A stretch of 64,000 nucleotides of DNA. It comes from Fibrobacteria bacterium (GTDB taxonomy: Bacteria > Fibrobacterota > Fibrobacteria > UBA5070). The DNA is taken from positions 372,001 through 436,000 of the forward strand of contig JACKCV010000003.1 of NCBI GenBank assembly GCA_020633825.1, written 5' to 3'. Made by a program: the position numbers and the translations under genes. Numbering within the stretch: the first letter of the stretch is position 1; each line of letters starts with the position of its first letter. The notes under the pieces are model-generated. The model had not been told where the DNA came from and did no database searches. It was given only the letters and a program-made list of their open reading frames with translations. Shown here piece by piece: positions 34,924 to 44,490 of the stretch.

Positions 34924-36336
34924 ATGGACACCAACGAAGCTCTCGGAACCCACCAGAAGGCCCTCCGCGTCAACCTCGATCCGCGCCGCTACGGCACCTT
35001 CGCGGAGATCGGCGCCGGACAGGAAGTGTCACGCTGGTTCTTCCGCGTGGGCGGTGCGGCGGGGACCATCTCGAAATCCATGTCCGCCTACGACATGACG
35101 GTTTCCGACGCGATCTACGGCAAGTGCGACCGCTACGTGGCCCGGCCCCGCCTGGAAGCCATGCTCGACTACGAGTACAAGCTCAACCTCGACCGCCTGC
35201 GGGAGAGCCGCGGGGACTCCACCGCCTTCTTCGCCTTCGCCGACACCGTCGCCGCCCGCAACTTCAAGGGCACCAACGACCCCCACGGCTGGATGGGCGT
35301 GCAGTTCCAGGCCCATCCCCGCGACGAGGCCAGCCGCATCATCATGCACGTGCGCATGCTCGACACCGACGCCACCCTGCAGCAGGAGGCGCTGGGGATC
35401 GTGGGCGTCAACCTCCTGCACGGCGCGTTCTTCCTCTCCCACGAACCGGAGAAGCTGGTCGAATCGCTGCTCGACGGATTGTCGACCAGCCGCGTCGAGA
35501 TCGACATGATCGAGTTCTCGGGGATCGAGTTCCGCCACGTCGACAACCGCGTGATGAGCCTGAAACTGGTGCAGCTGGGACTCTCCAAGGCCGCCCTGTT
35601 CTCCCCCAAGGGGGAGGTCCTGCAGCCTTCGGAGGTGTTCTACCGCAAGACCATCCTGGTGGAGCGCGGCAGTTTCCGTCCCGTTTGCACGGTCAACCTC
35701 GACATGATGGACGCCACCATGAGGCAGCTGCGAGCCGAGGAGGGGCACGGTTCGGACGAGGTGGTGGAGATCATGGAGATCACCACCCACAACCTCCTGG
35801 AGGGGGGATCGGGCGCCATCGATCCACGCGACTTCCTCGCCCGGGCCGACATGATCGCCGCCACCGGCAAGACCGTGCTGGTCAGCGACTATCCGGAGTA
35901 CTTCCGGCTGGGAGCCTGGTTGAGCCGCTGGACCAAGAAGCGCATCGCCATCGTGATGGGGGCGCAGAGCCTGCTCCAGCTGTTCGACGAGACCTACTAC
36001 CACAACCTCGACGGCGGCGTGCTGGAAGCCTTCGGCCGGTTGTTCAAGAACGACCTCAAGGTGTACGTGTACCCGTTCCTGGACCGCTCCACGGGAAGGA
36101 TCTCCACCGCCCGGGATCTCGAGGTCCCGGGACCGCTCAGCCACCTCTACCGCTACTTCCTGGAGCGCGGGGTGATCGAGGAGCTGGAGGGTTGGGACAG
36201 GAACTGCCTGGAAGTCTTCAGTCGCGACGCCCTGGCACGCATCCAGAAGGGGGACCCCACCTGGGAGGCGATGGTCCCGGCGCCCGTCGCCGAGGTGATC
36301 CGCAAGCACGGATACCTGGGGTTCCGCAAGGGCTGA
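34924..36336 (+). CDS. Conserved protein of unknown function
   Basis: A protein of 470 residues, divergent from mraZ. It matches from memory a widespread, very conserved family (motifs TFAEIGAGQEVSRWFFRVGG, YDMTVSDAIYG, and an ending like DPTWEAMVPAPVAEVI) that is variously misannotated and has no agreed function. It has no signal peptide or membrane segment, so it is cytoplasmic. The ATG at 34924 begins with the family's usual short lead. It shares the 340-bp control region with the dcw operon, which may matter for regulation. Confidence 0.8.
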   Translation: MDTNEALGTHQKALRVNLDPRRYGTFAEIGAGQEVSRWFFRVGGAAGTISKSMSAYDMTVSDAIYGKCDRYVARPRLEAMLDYEYKLNLDRLRESRGDSTAFFAFADTVAARNFKGTNDPHGWMGVQFQAHPRDEASRIIMHVRMLDTDATLQQEALGIVGVNLLHGAFFLSHEPEKLVESLLDGLSTSRVEIDMIEFSGIEFRHVDNRVMSLKLVQLGLSKAALFSPKGEVLQPSEVFYRKTILVERGSFRPVCTVNLDMMDATMRQLRAEEGHGSDEVVEIMEITTHNLLEGGSGAIDPRDFLARADMIAATGKTVLVSDYPEYFRLGAWLSRWTKKRIAIVMGAQSLLQLFDETYYHNLDGGVLEAFGRLFKNDLKVYVYPFLDRSTGRISTARDLEVPGPLSHLYRYFLERGVIEELEGWDRNCLEVFSRDALARIQKGDPTWEAMVPAPVAEVIRKHGYLGFRKG

Positions 36337-36359
36337 GCGCCCTTGCGGGGAACCGGGGT

Positions 36360-36815
36360 TCAGCGGTGGCAGGCCTTGGACTTGCGACCGCTCCCGCACC
36401 AGCAGGGGTCGTTGCGGCCGATCCGCAGCGCGGGCAGGATGGTCCCCGAACGGTAGAGCCATCGACCGTCCTGGCGCACGAAGCGGCTGCGTTCGTGCAA
36501 CTGTCCGACGGGATCCCCCTCGAACCAGGCGGCGAACTCGACCTCCCCCGCGTCCCCCGACGGTTCCGGTGCCTCCACCACGCGCAGCGCGAGCCACCGC
36601 GTGTCGGAGACCGCCCGTTCCAGGGTCCGACGTTCGTCGGGTCCGTGCAGGGCGGGATGCGAAGTGGCCAGGAGGTATTCGACCTCCCCGCGCACGAACG
36701 CGACGTAGCGCGAACGCATCAGGGCCTCGGGCGTGGGTGCGGCGCGATCCCCCCGGTGGAACGGACCGCAGCATTCCCGGTAGGGCCGGCCGGACAGGCA
36801 AGGGCAGGTTTCCAT
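36360..36815 (-). CDS. YchJ-like SEC-C motif protein (UPF0225)
   Basis: A protein of 151 residues. Two SEC-C zinc-binding motifs are visible, at the N-terminus (CPCLSGRPYRECCG) and the C-terminus (RNDPCWCGSGRKSKACHR), flanking an NTF2-like alpha/beta domain (RYVAFVRGEVEYLLATSHP). Family members are small cytoplasmic proteins of unknown role; SEC-C domains elsewhere bind SecB or ribosomal partners. The ATG at 36815 has no clear ribosome site. It is convergent with the preceding gene. Confidence 0.85.
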   Translation of the reverse strand: METCPCLSGRPYRECCGPFHRGDRAAPTPEALMRSRYVAFVRGEVEYLLATSHPALHGPDERRTLERAVSDTRWLALRVVEAPEPSGDAGEVEFAAWFEGDPVGQLHERSRFVRQDGRWLYRSGTILPALRIGRNDPCWCGSGRKSKACHR

Positions 36816-37173
36816 CGCCGGAAAGATGCGCACGATCGCGCCAGGGACCGCCACCCGGCAGGGCGCGGACCCCGCAGAGCGGTGGACGGAACCTGGGCGA
36901 GGAGGCCGCGTGACGCGGAGCGTCCAGGGGCTCCCCCGGCGTCGGTGGAACCGGATCCGCCCGTGGACGCGACGCGGCGATGGGGCCCGGCCTGCGACCC
37001 GGCAGGGTGGCAGGGGCGCCCCCTCCCCACTCCCCCACCGGAGGCGAACCAGGCTGGAAGACCATTCCCCGACGCATCCTCCCCCGTCCGCCCGTCGGGG
37101 TCGGCGGAGGAAATACCGGCGACGCGCCCCACCGGACCGCGATGGCGCTCCCGGCAGGACAGTTCCTGTCAGG
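36816..37173. other. Intergenic stretch of about 360 bp without a supported gene
   Basis: Very GC-rich. Several overlapping open frames exist, but none has a ribosome site together with recognisable protein composition. It probably contains the promoter of the ychJ-like gene and the 3' end of the exonuclease transcript. Confidence 0.5.
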
Positions 37174-38016
37174 TCAGGGAAGGAACCCGTCGCCCTCGGG
37201 GTCGGGAGGTTCCCAGAACCGGAAGCGCTCGAGGTACCCGGCGAGTCCGGGGTGCTCGGCCAGGGAGGTGCGCACGACTTCGCGCGCCTGCTCCACCAGT
37301 CCGTGCTCGGCCGCGGAGGGCACGATGCCGCGCAGCACCGCCAGGCGCAGGTGGACGAAGTAGGTGTCGAGGGCGTCGCAGATGCAGTAGTCGTCGATGC
37401 GCTCGTGCTCCCCGGCGTCCCACAGGTCCTGCACCATGCTCCCCTTGGTCTCCATCTTGCCCGGCTTCTGCAGCAAGGTGGCCATCAGGTTCAAGCCCCC
37501 CGCTAGGCGCGTGGCCCCGTGGGAAGTGACGAATTCCATCAGGTCGAGGTGTCCGCGCTGGTTGAAGCGCGCGCGCGGGGAACCGGGGCCGTCGGCGCCG
37601 AACCAGCCCGGCGCGGCGATGCCGTAGCGGAAGGCGCTGAGCTCCAGGACGGGAAGATCGAAACCGCGACCGTTGAAGGTGACCATCTGGGGACGCCCGC
37701 GGCGCTCCCATCCCTCCCAGAACTGGCGGGCGATCACGTGGGGGCGGAAGCGAGGCCTGTCGAGGGTGGTCAGACCGACAAGACGGAATCCGGCATCGAT
37801 GCCCGCGAGGGCGACGGAGACCGGGACGTGGTACACGTGGGGGATGAAGTCGGACTTCCCTCCCGAGGCCTCCAGGAGCTCCTCCCCGAGGCGTTCCCTG
37901 GCCTGGCGGGGCGAGAGTTCCGGTTCGGTCGGCCACTTGATCCGCTGGACCAGACGACCGTCGACCACGGTCTCGATGTCGAGCGCCAGCGCCTTGACTT
38001 CGGGAGGCAGGGCCAT
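37174..38016 (-). CDS. PolB-type 3'-5' exonuclease family protein
   Basis: A protein of 280 residues. The DEDD exonuclease motifs are visible: ALDIET (Asp13, Glu15), VTFNGRGFDLPVL, and CDALDTYF. It belongs to a family related to the proofreading domain of DNA polymerase B but with no polymerase attached. It is predicted to be a metal-dependent, cytoplasmic nuclease acting on single-stranded DNA or RNA; the substrate is unknown. nadB lies about 150 bp upstream on the same strand. Confidence 0.85.
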   Translation of the reverse strand: MALPPEVKALALDIETVVDGRLVQRIKWPTEPELSPRQARERLGEELLEASGGKSDFIPHVYHVPVSVALAGIDAGFRLVGLTTLDRPRFRPHVIARQFWEGWERRGRPQMVTFNGRGFDLPVLELSAFRYGIAAPGWFGADGPGSPRARFNQRGHLDLMEFVTSHGATRLAGGLNLMATLLQKPGKMETKGSMVQDLWDAGEHERIDDYCICDALDTYFVHLRLAVLRGIVPSAAEHGLVEQAREVVRTSLAEHPGLAGYLERFRFWEPPDPEGDGFLP

Positions 38017-38165
38017 GGATCAGGCTCCGACCGGAGAGGACGACGGGAATCGCAACCGACCCCGCAAGGAAGGCGGGATGCGGCGATCTCGACCGTTCCC
38101 GGCGCGGACGGGCCCGGGAATCCCCGCTCGGGGCGAGGCCGCTCGGGCGGGAAGTCGCTCCACCC

Positions 38166-39842
38166 TCAGACCCGGTGTCGCAGGATGGTGTCGACCGGCT
38201 CCTTGGCCTTGCGCGGGAAATCGAGGGAGCTGTGCAGACCACGGCTCTCGCGGCGCTTGAGGGCGCAGTCGACCACGAGCCTCGCGGTACGGGCGGCGTT
38301 GCGCAGTTCGAGCAGGGACGGCGTGATGACGGTGGCCTTGTAGAAGGCCTCGACCTCGTCGCGGATCAGCCGCAGGTGTGCGCTGGCGCGTTCCAACCGA
38401 TCGGTGGTGCGGACGATGCCCACGAAGTCCCACATGATGCGGCGCACGGTGTCGTGGAGGTGGCGGATCACCACCTCCTCGCGATGCTCCTGGGTCCCCT
38501 TCTTGTTCCACTTGGCCACGATCCGGGGATCGACCCGGGGACGCGGCTTGGACAGTGCGTGGTCGGCGGCGCGCCGGCTGAACACCACCGCCTCGAGGAG
38601 GCTGTTGGAGGCCAGGCGGTTGGCGCCGTGGATCCCCGTGTGGGCGCATTCCCCGCAGGCGTACAGCCCCGTGATGGAGGTGCGCGCCTGGAGGTCGGTG
38701 TCGATGCCACCGCACAGGTAGTGGGCGGAGGGGGTGACGGGGATGGGATCGACGCCCAGACGGAATCCGGCTTCGAGGCAGCGGGCGTGGATGTTGGGGA
38801 ACTTGGACTTGGCGTGGCTGCCCAGGACCGAGGCGTCGAGGAACACGCAGGCGTCTCCCAGGGCCTTCATGCGCCGGTCGATCGCGCGGGCCACGATGTC
38901 GCGGGGAGCGAGGTCCTTGAGGGGATGCTCGTGCTCCATGAACCGCTCGCCCCGGCTGTCGACCAGGACCGCCCCGGCGCCTCGGACCGCCTCGGAGATG
39001 AGGAAGGGTCCGCGGACGGGATCGTAGAGGGAAGTGGGATGGAACTGGACGAATTCCAGGTTGGCCACGCGAGCCCCCGCGCGCCAGGCCATGGCGATGC
39101 CGTCCCCGGTGGCCACCACGGGATTGGTGGTGTGCTGGTACACCTGGCCCAGACCACCGGTGCACAGGACCGTCACGGGCGCGAGCCAGGTCTCGATCCG
39201 GCCGGTGGTGCGGTCGAGGGCGTAGGCCCCGTGGCAGGTCAGGCGGTCGTCGTGGCGCTCCACCAGGAAGTGCTGGGTGATCAGCTCGAGGGCGAACCGC
39301 TGCTCGACGATGCGGATGTTGGGATGGGCCTTGGCGGCTTCGAGCAGGGCACGTTCGATCTCGGCTCCGGTGATGTCGCCCGCGTGCAGGATGCGGGCGC
39401 GGTTGTGCCCCCCTTCCCGATGGAGGTCGAAGGGTCCCTTCTTGCCTCCGGTGCGGGTGAAATTCACCCCCCAGGCCACCAGCTCGCGGATGGCCTCGGG
39501 TCCCTCGCTCACCAGGAGTTCCACCGCATCCTGGTGGCAAAGCCCGTCGCCGGCCTCCAGGGTGTCCCGGACGTGGCTGGCGAAATCGTCGTCGGGGGCC
39601 GTGACCGAGGCGATGCCCCCCTGCGCCCATCGGGTGGAGGTCTCGTCGGCCGTGGTCTTGGTCAGGATGGCGACGGATCCGCGCTCCGCCACGCGCAGCG
39701 CGAACGTGAGTCCGGCGATGCCGGAGCCGATCACCAGGTGATCGACGGTATGGACGAGCTTGGCCGTTTTGTGCCTCCGGAGAAACCGAGGCGCAAAATC
39801 TAATCGAGACCAGGAGGGATATTTCCCCGGATCTTGGCACAT
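38166..39842 (-). CDS. nadB: L-aspartate oxidase
   Basis: A cytoplasmic FAD enzyme that oxidises L-aspartate to iminoaspartate, the first step of de novo NAD synthesis. The FAD loop is VIGSGIAGL, the substrate region is STRWAQGGIA, and HPTSLY, GERFM and ARAIDRRM are as in NadB. The C-terminal helical domain is complete. The start is uncertain: the only upstream ATG (39842) lies 11 bp from the divergent gene's ATG, whereas a strong GGAGG at 39774-39778 is followed by no ATG, GTG or TTG at suitable spacing. No nadA or nadC is nearby. Confidence 0.93.
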   Translation of the reverse strand: MCQDPGKYPSWSRLDFAPRFLRRHKTAKLVHTVDHLVIGSGIAGLTFALRVAERGSVAILTKTTADETSTRWAQGGIASVTAPDDDFASHVRDTLEAGDGLCHQDAVELLVSEGPEAIRELVAWGVNFTRTGGKKGPFDLHREGGHNRARILHAGDITGAEIERALLEAAKAHPNIRIVEQRFALELITQHFLVERHDDRLTCHGAYALDRTTGRIETWLAPVTVLCTGGLGQVYQHTTNPVVATGDGIAMAWRAGARVANLEFVQFHPTSLYDPVRGPFLISEAVRGAGAVLVDSRGERFMEHEHPLKDLAPRDIVARAIDRRMKALGDACVFLDASVLGSHAKSKFPNIHARCLEAGFRLGVDPIPVTPSAHYLCGGIDTDLQARTSITGLYACGECAHTGIHGANRLASNSLLEAVVFSRRAADHALSKPRPRVDPRIVAKWNKKGTQEHREEVVIRHLHDTVRRIMWDFVGIVRTTDRLERASAHLRLIRDEVEAFYKATVITPSLLELRNAARTARLVVDCALKRRESRGLHSSLDFPRKAKEPVDTILRHRV

Positions 39843-39852
39843 TTCCCGGGAT

Positions 39853-40722
39853 ATGTCTCCGATTTGGCTCCTGCTGACCTCGCTTGCGACCTCCCCGACT
39901 CCCCCCGACAGCGGTTTCTCCCTGGGGAACGCCGTTCGCGAAGGCTGGGATTGGACGGTCCGCGACTTCGAAGTCCTGATGGCCACCAGCGGTCAGATCG
40001 ACTTCGCCGCGGGGCTTCTCGGGGAACCCAGGCACACCTCCCTTCCCCCCGGCTACCGATCGGACTTCCACGCCTACGTGGACTTCTTCCGGTGGAAGGG
40101 ATTCATCTCGAACTGGTTGATCGGAAACACCACCGTCATCGCCCGCAACGACTCGACGGCCTTCACCCTCTCCCACATCCGGTACGTCCTGACTCCGGGA
40201 TACCGCTACGAGTTCGAGGACTGGCAGATCTCCGGACTGCTCCTGCACGAATGCGTGCACACCGTCTCGCGCCCCGAGACCAACGGCGCGGTCTGGTGGA
40301 ACTCCTTCCAGATCGGCGTCGGGAGCAAAGGCGCCTACCACGACCATTTCGTGGACGCCTACCGGAAGGCCCGCTCCTTCCCGGGTTTGAAATTCGACGG
40401 ACGCATCGATGTCGGCCAGTTCCTGTACGGCCCCCAGTCGGTGTGGATCGGACAGAACCACGATTTCCGCCAGGAGCTGTTCGGGTTGGCGCGCCTGCGC
40501 CTGGGCAGCACGGGCTCGTTCGGGTTCTTCCAGGACGTGCAACCCCATTTCTGGCGGGCCGCCGACGGACGGATCGACCAGAAGTGGACCCTCTCCCTCC
40601 ACATGTACCTGCTGGGGCAGCACAACATCGCCGGGGGATACCTGCGATGGATCCCCCTGGACAACAACCCCCACGACAACGAAGACGGTCTGGGCCAGCT
40701 CGGGTTCGAGATCGTCTTCTGA
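39853..40722 (+). CDS. Probable outer-membrane protein, unknown
   Basis: A protein of 289 residues with a short signal peptide (MSPIWLLLTSLATS). The body is rich in aromatic residues and Gly with alternating polar and hydrophobic strands, and it ends in phenylalanine (FEIVF), as expected of a beta-barrel recognised by the BAM complex. A HECVH sequence (residues about 135-139) superficially resembles a zinc-protease HExxH motif, but no further metalloprotease features are seen. Divergent from nadB with only 11 bp between the assumed starts. Confidence 0.6.
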   Translation: MSPIWLLLTSLATSPTPPDSGFSLGNAVREGWDWTVRDFEVLMATSGQIDFAAGLLGEPRHTSLPPGYRSDFHAYVDFFRWKGFISNWLIGNTTVIARNDSTAFTLSHIRYVLTPGYRYEFEDWQISGLLLHECVHTVSRPETNGAVWWNSFQIGVGSKGAYHDHFVDAYRKARSFPGLKFDGRIDVGQFLYGPQSVWIGQNHDFRQELFGLARLRLGSTGSFGFFQDVQPHFWRAADGRIDQKWTLSLHMYLLGQHNIAGGYLRWIPLDNNPHDNEDGLGQLGFEIVF

Positions 40723-40791
40723 GGGACCGTCACCGGGCACGCATCCATTGCGAACAGGACAGGAGGGAGCGATCCGGAATCCGTCCGGTTC

Positions 40792-41799
40792 TCAAGGATC
40801 CATCGGCTCGGCGGGGATGAATCCGTGCTCCAGGGGACCGAGGAATTCGAAGGGGGGACGCTCGACCTGCCAATGGATGGCGAATTCCTTCTGGAAGAAG
40901 GCTTCGTAGGCGAGATACTCCTCCTCGCTCGCCGGGGAAATGGCCAGGCCCGCTTCGGGGAAATGGCTCTCCAGAGCTTTGGCGATGTCGATCCACACCG
41001 GTACCTGGAACACCCGCCCCAGGCGATAGACCAGCGGGGTGCGCAACTCCTCGGCCAAGACGCGAAGCGTCGTGCGTGTCCCGATCCACCCCAGGACCTC
41101 GGCCAACCTCTGCTTTTCCTGGGGATCCGTGGCCTCGGAGAACGCCTGCGTGAACTCCTTCTCCCAATCGCGGTCCCCGTTGGCCGCCAGGGCGATCCGA
41201 CCTTCGGTCGACCCGGTCACCGCAGGATCGGTGGCGGCCAGGGCCCGAAGCTTCTTCAAAGCGCCCCTGGGCTTGGCCCGCGCCACCAGCAGGAACCGCT
41301 CCCGAAAGGGATTGGTGCTCAATTCCCCGAGGATCTCCGCGTGGAACTTGGAGAGCGATTGCGGGGTGGCTCTGCCCACCAGGTATTCCAGGGCCTCCTT
41401 CGAGGCATCGTCGGGCCGCCCCGAAACGGCCTGCAGGAACGCCGCGATCGTCTTGGGATGCCGGATCCATCGGCCTTCGGGATTGTAATGGTTCACCATC
41501 CTCAGAAGTGTGGTGCGCGTCGCTTCCGAGGAATCCGAAGCCAGCCGATTCCCGATGGCTTCGATCACGTCCATCGTGTCGAGGGGAGGCTGGTAGGCGT
41601 CGAGGGACACCGCGATGCCGGTGCAGATGGTGTCGAGCGCTCGTTCCAAGGACATGGAGGGAGCCTTCCGCTTCGAGGCGCAAGCCATGGGGGTGAAAAG
41701 GAATGCGACCACGAGCGCCCACACCCCGAGGGGCGTGGCGAGGCGAAGGGGTCGGGGAAACTTGGAGGTGCGGAGCCTCCAGGGGAGACCGGGAATCAT
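40792..41799 (-). CDS. Putative lipoprotein with HEAT-like helical repeats
   Basis: A protein of 335 residues. A long basic lead (residues 1-22) is followed by a hydrophobic segment ending TPMAC, a possible lipobox with Cys40. The remainder is alpha-helical, with pairs of helices of about 35-40 residues reminiscent of HEAT repeats (ALEYLVGRATPQSLSKFHAE; EKQRLAEVLGWIGTRTTLRV). No enzyme motif is seen. The ribosome site is poor, so the start may be further in. Confidence 0.55.
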   Translation of the reverse strand: MIPGLPWRLRTSKFPRPLRLATPLGVWALVVAFLFTPMACASKRKAPSMSLERALDTICTGIAVSLDAYQPPLDTMDVIEAIGNRLASDSSEATRTTLLRMVNHYNPEGRWIRHPKTIAAFLQAVSGRPDDASKEALEYLVGRATPQSLSKFHAEILGELSTNPFRERFLLVARAKPRGALKKLRALAATDPAVTGSTEGRIALAANGDRDWEKEFTQAFSEATDPQEKQRLAEVLGWIGTRTTLRVLAEELRTPLVYRLGRVFQVPVWIDIAKALESHFPEAGLAISPASEEEYLAYEAFFQKEFAIHWQVERPPFEFLGPLEHGFIPAEPMDP

Positions 41800-41882
41800 G
41801 CGCGGAAACTTAGATGCCGGGGGCGACTCCGCTTCGGAGTACCAAAAAAGGGGATAGGTTCTCGGCTTGGCGGAGCATCAAT

Positions 41883-41903
41883 CCGTCAGCAATCTGCTGA
41901 CGG
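41883..41903. other. Perfect 8-bp hairpin
   Basis: CCGTCAGC and GCTGACGG flank an AATCT loop. It lies between the lipoprotein gene and the interrupted gene, about 40 bp past the latter's stop. It may be the 3' terminator of the interrupted gene; only a weak T-rich stretch follows on that strand. Confidence 0.4.
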
Positions 41904-42548
41904 TTGGTGTTCTGGGCACCAGCTTACCTAAATCGCTTTTTTAAAAAAGTCGAATAGTCCCCAGGGGGGTGCATTCCCGGTTCTGTATGTTCGGATGCTC
42001 GATATTGGAACAGTGCGATTCAGAGCTAATCTGACCTTGGCATCCGTAGGAACCCCAAGATCCACCAGGATTCCAACCACCAGTGCCTTTTGGACATCTG
42101 TAAACTTTAATCGCAGGTGACTCATTAACACTTTTAATTAGTTGGCTATTTTGAATCAATCCACTATCGAGTTCAATAAGATCCCCTTTCAGCTGTTGTA
42201 TCTCAAGACTCACCTGGTTTAACGCATCTACAGGGATTCCGCGATCATCATATGGCCTCCAAGGCAAGGTGAGAGGAAGATTTTGACCACTACTGCTCTG
42301 CACGATTGTCACATAAGATTTCCTTCTTTGATCTTTACGCTTGCATTTCAATATCACAGTTGATCCGGTCGGTAGAACAAATGAAGCATTATGAATCCCA
42401 TTCCAAGCGCATCGCACATCGTCGGAAGCAGAATAGGTGAATCTTGCATTTCTTTGCGAAACAGATGTCGACACAAATGCCACAGAAACCGAGAATTCAG
42501 TGGGCAAAATACTTCCCTGATCAACATTGAAACGAAAATCCTGCTTGG

Positions 42549-42556
42549 ACATCGCC
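42549..42556. repeat. Target-site duplication, left copy (ISL3-type element 1)
   Basis: ACATCGCC directly abuts the left end of the element and is repeated exactly at 43926-43933. Eight bases is the normal duplication length for ISL3-family elements. Confidence 0.95.
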
Positions 42557-43925
42557 GGGTCTACCGGCTTTCTAATGGCTGAGGCACCTTTGAGGCTTCC
42601 CCCTTCGGAGGAGAGTTTCCCTTGGACAGCACATCGTTCTACGCCCACATCCTTGGCCTGACGCCTCCCTGGTGCGTCTCGAACGTAGATCTGGACACGT
42701 CTCTCGGCGAGGTGCGCATCCAGGTGATCCATGGCTCCGAGACGTCCCTGCCCTGCCCGAACTGCGGCTCGGCGTGCAGCATCCACGACCACGCGCCGAC
42801 GCGCACCTGGCGCCACTTGGACACCTGCCAGCTCAAGACCATGCTGGTGTGCTCCATTCCTCGCGTCTCGTGCCCGGAGCACGGAGTTCAGCAGGTGTCC
42901 GTGCCTTGGGCGGAGGCGAAATCGCGCTTCACTCTTCTCTTTGAAGCCTTCGCGATTGACCTGATGCTCTGTTGCGCGCGCCGCCGTGCTGCGGAGATCC
43001 TGGGAACCAGCGAGGACTGCCTTGCGGGCATCGCTCGCCGAGCTGTTCAGAGAGGCCTGGAGCGCAAGGCGCTGTCGAGGCAGGAGGACGCGACGCCCAC
43101 CATGCCGCACCTCTCGATCGACGAGAAGTACTGGCACCGCCGCCAGTGTGCCACGGTGGTGGGCGACGCCAAGCGTGGAGTCGTCGAGGAGATGGTCGAG
43201 GGCAACACCACCGCCAGCGCCAAAGCCGCATTGGAAGGGCTTGGCGAGGAGATCCTGGCTCGTGTGGTTTCCGTGTCGATGGATCTGCACGGACCCTTCG
43301 AGAAGGCGGCCAAGGACGTCCTCGACGAGACACGAATTGTCTTCGATCCGTTCCACGTCGTGAAGCTGGCCAACGAGGCGATGGAGCAGGTCCGTCGTGA
43401 GGAGGTTGCCATCCATCAGCGGCTGGACGACCCCAAGGGCGCGACCTTCCTCAAGAAGGCTCGCTACAGTCTGCTGACGGCCGCTTCCCGCCAGAAGGAG
43501 TGGGCGCAGCAGAAGGTCGCCTTCATCAGCGAGTGGTTCGCCAACACCGCCGAGGCGTACCGACTGAAAGAGACGCTTCGCCTGTATCGCCAGTGCACGA
43601 ACGAGCGGGAAGCACGAGACCATCTCCAACACTGGATCGCGATGGCGAAGACCTCCAAGCTTGCCCCCATGAGGACGTTGGCGAAGACCGTCGAAGGCCA
43701 CCTGGAAGGTATCGTGCGCGTGTTCAGCCTGGGGGTCACGAACGCCGCCGCCGAAAGCCTCAACGCCCGCATCCAAGCGGTGAGGGTCAAGTGCCGGGGC
43801 CATCGTCACTTCCAAGCCTTCCGCGACAGCGTGCTGTTCCATCTGGGCGGCCTCGACCTCTATCCCAGGAACCCTCACTCAACTGTGCCGGTTTCCTGGT
43901 GACCCATGAGAATCACGGTAGACCC
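42557..43925 (+). mobile_element. ISL3-family insertion sequence 1, 1369 bp, complete
   Basis: Terminal inverted repeats begin GGGTCTACCG at the left (42557-42566) and CGGTAGACCC at the right (43916-43925); similarity continues for about 20 bases with a few mismatches. Perfect 8-bp target duplications (ACATCGCC) flank it. It contains one intact transposase gene and appears complete and potentially active. Confidence 0.93.
42622..43902 (+). CDS. tnp: ISL3-family transposase
   Basis: A protein of 426 residues, TTG start with GGAGGAG 8 bases upstream. The N-terminal zinc finger (CPNCGSACSIHDH) and adjacent segment (TWRHLDTCQ) are typical of ISL3, as is the DDE-type catalytic domain (LSIDEKYWHRR; VSMDLHGPFEKA; FDPFHVVKL). 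The C-terminus (NAAAESLNARIQAVR) is as in the family. It cuts and pastes the element. Confidence 0.95.
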   Translation: MDSTSFYAHILGLTPPWCVSNVDLDTSLGEVRIQVIHGSETSLPCPNCGSACSIHDHAPTRTWRHLDTCQLKTMLVCSIPRVSCPEHGVQQVSVPWAEAKSRFTLLFEAFAIDLMLCCARRRAAEILGTSEDCLAGIARRAVQRGLERKALSRQEDATPTMPHLSIDEKYWHRRQCATVVGDAKRGVVEEMVEGNTTASAKAALEGLGEEILARVVSVSMDLHGPFEKAAKDVLDETRIVFDPFHVVKLANEAMEQVRREEVAIHQRLDDPKGATFLKKARYSLLTAASRQKEWAQQKVAFISEWFANTAEAYRLKETLRLYRQCTNEREARDHLQHWIAMAKTSKLAPMRTLAKTVEGHLEGIVRVFSLGVTNAAAESLNARIQAVRVKCRGHRHFQAFRDSVLFHLGGLDLYPRNPHSTVPVSW

Positions 43926-43933
43926 ACATCGCC
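43926..43933. repeat. Target-site duplication, right copy (ISL3-type element 1)
   Basis: ACATCGCC, identical to 42549-42556. Confidence 0.95.
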
Positions 43934-44490
43934 ATACACTGTTCATACGCCCCAAAGGCACCTGGAGAAATTCCTTCTATGTACTGCTGATAGGCATCCT
44001 GACTCACAGAATTCAGGTCATTTGACGAGCAATATTTGCTGGCGACCTCTTCCATGGAGACTCTACTTGAGCTGAACGAGCCGGACAAGAATTTATAGCT
44101 TGCACCAAAACTCCCATCCTTGGTTGCACCTGAAGATTTCGAGTATTCATTGCAAAAATTCTTTGCATGCTGCTCAACTACAGAACTCCCCTGCACCACC
44201 GTATTTCGAATCTTGGATAAAGCAATAATGTTTTCACATTCTTGCGCCATACTCACCTGAGAAAACAGGCACACAACAACAAAAAAGCGAACCTTACGCA
44301 TTTTTACCTCCATAGAAAATGATTCCTCAAGGAATCGCCGTTTGTCACATCGATGTCGAGCATTCGCTCCCTGACCAGATATCCGTTCATAGTGAAAACT
44401 TGGACGCATATCCGTCGCAATCCCCCAGCCGTCCTCGCATCACTGCAGCAACCGCCTTTCTTGCACGGAGGCTGCAATAATTTTCCTCAG

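Larger units (their letters stand above)
41941..44301 (-). pseudogene. Secreted-protein gene interrupted by an ISL3-type element
   Basis: Two halves of one gene flank the insertion. The 5' part (44301 to 43926) starts with ATG after GGAGG and a signal peptide (MRKVRFFVVVCLFSQVSMA). The 3' part (42556 to 41941) ends in TAA. Removing the element and one copy of the 8-bp duplication restores a single frame of 327 codons across the junction (M-A-M-S-K-Q), so the insertion is recent and nothing else is broken. The C-terminal third is Cys-rich, and base composition is visibly AT-richer than the surroundings, suggesting horizontal origin. No family is recognised. Confidence 0.85.

Noticed and set aside
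36816..37173. A gene in the gap before the exonuclease
   Set aside because: Open frames lack ribosome sites and recognisable protein composition.
40255..40275. HECVH in the barrel protein as a zinc-protease site
   Set aside because: No third ligand or family context; the protein reads as a beta-barrel.
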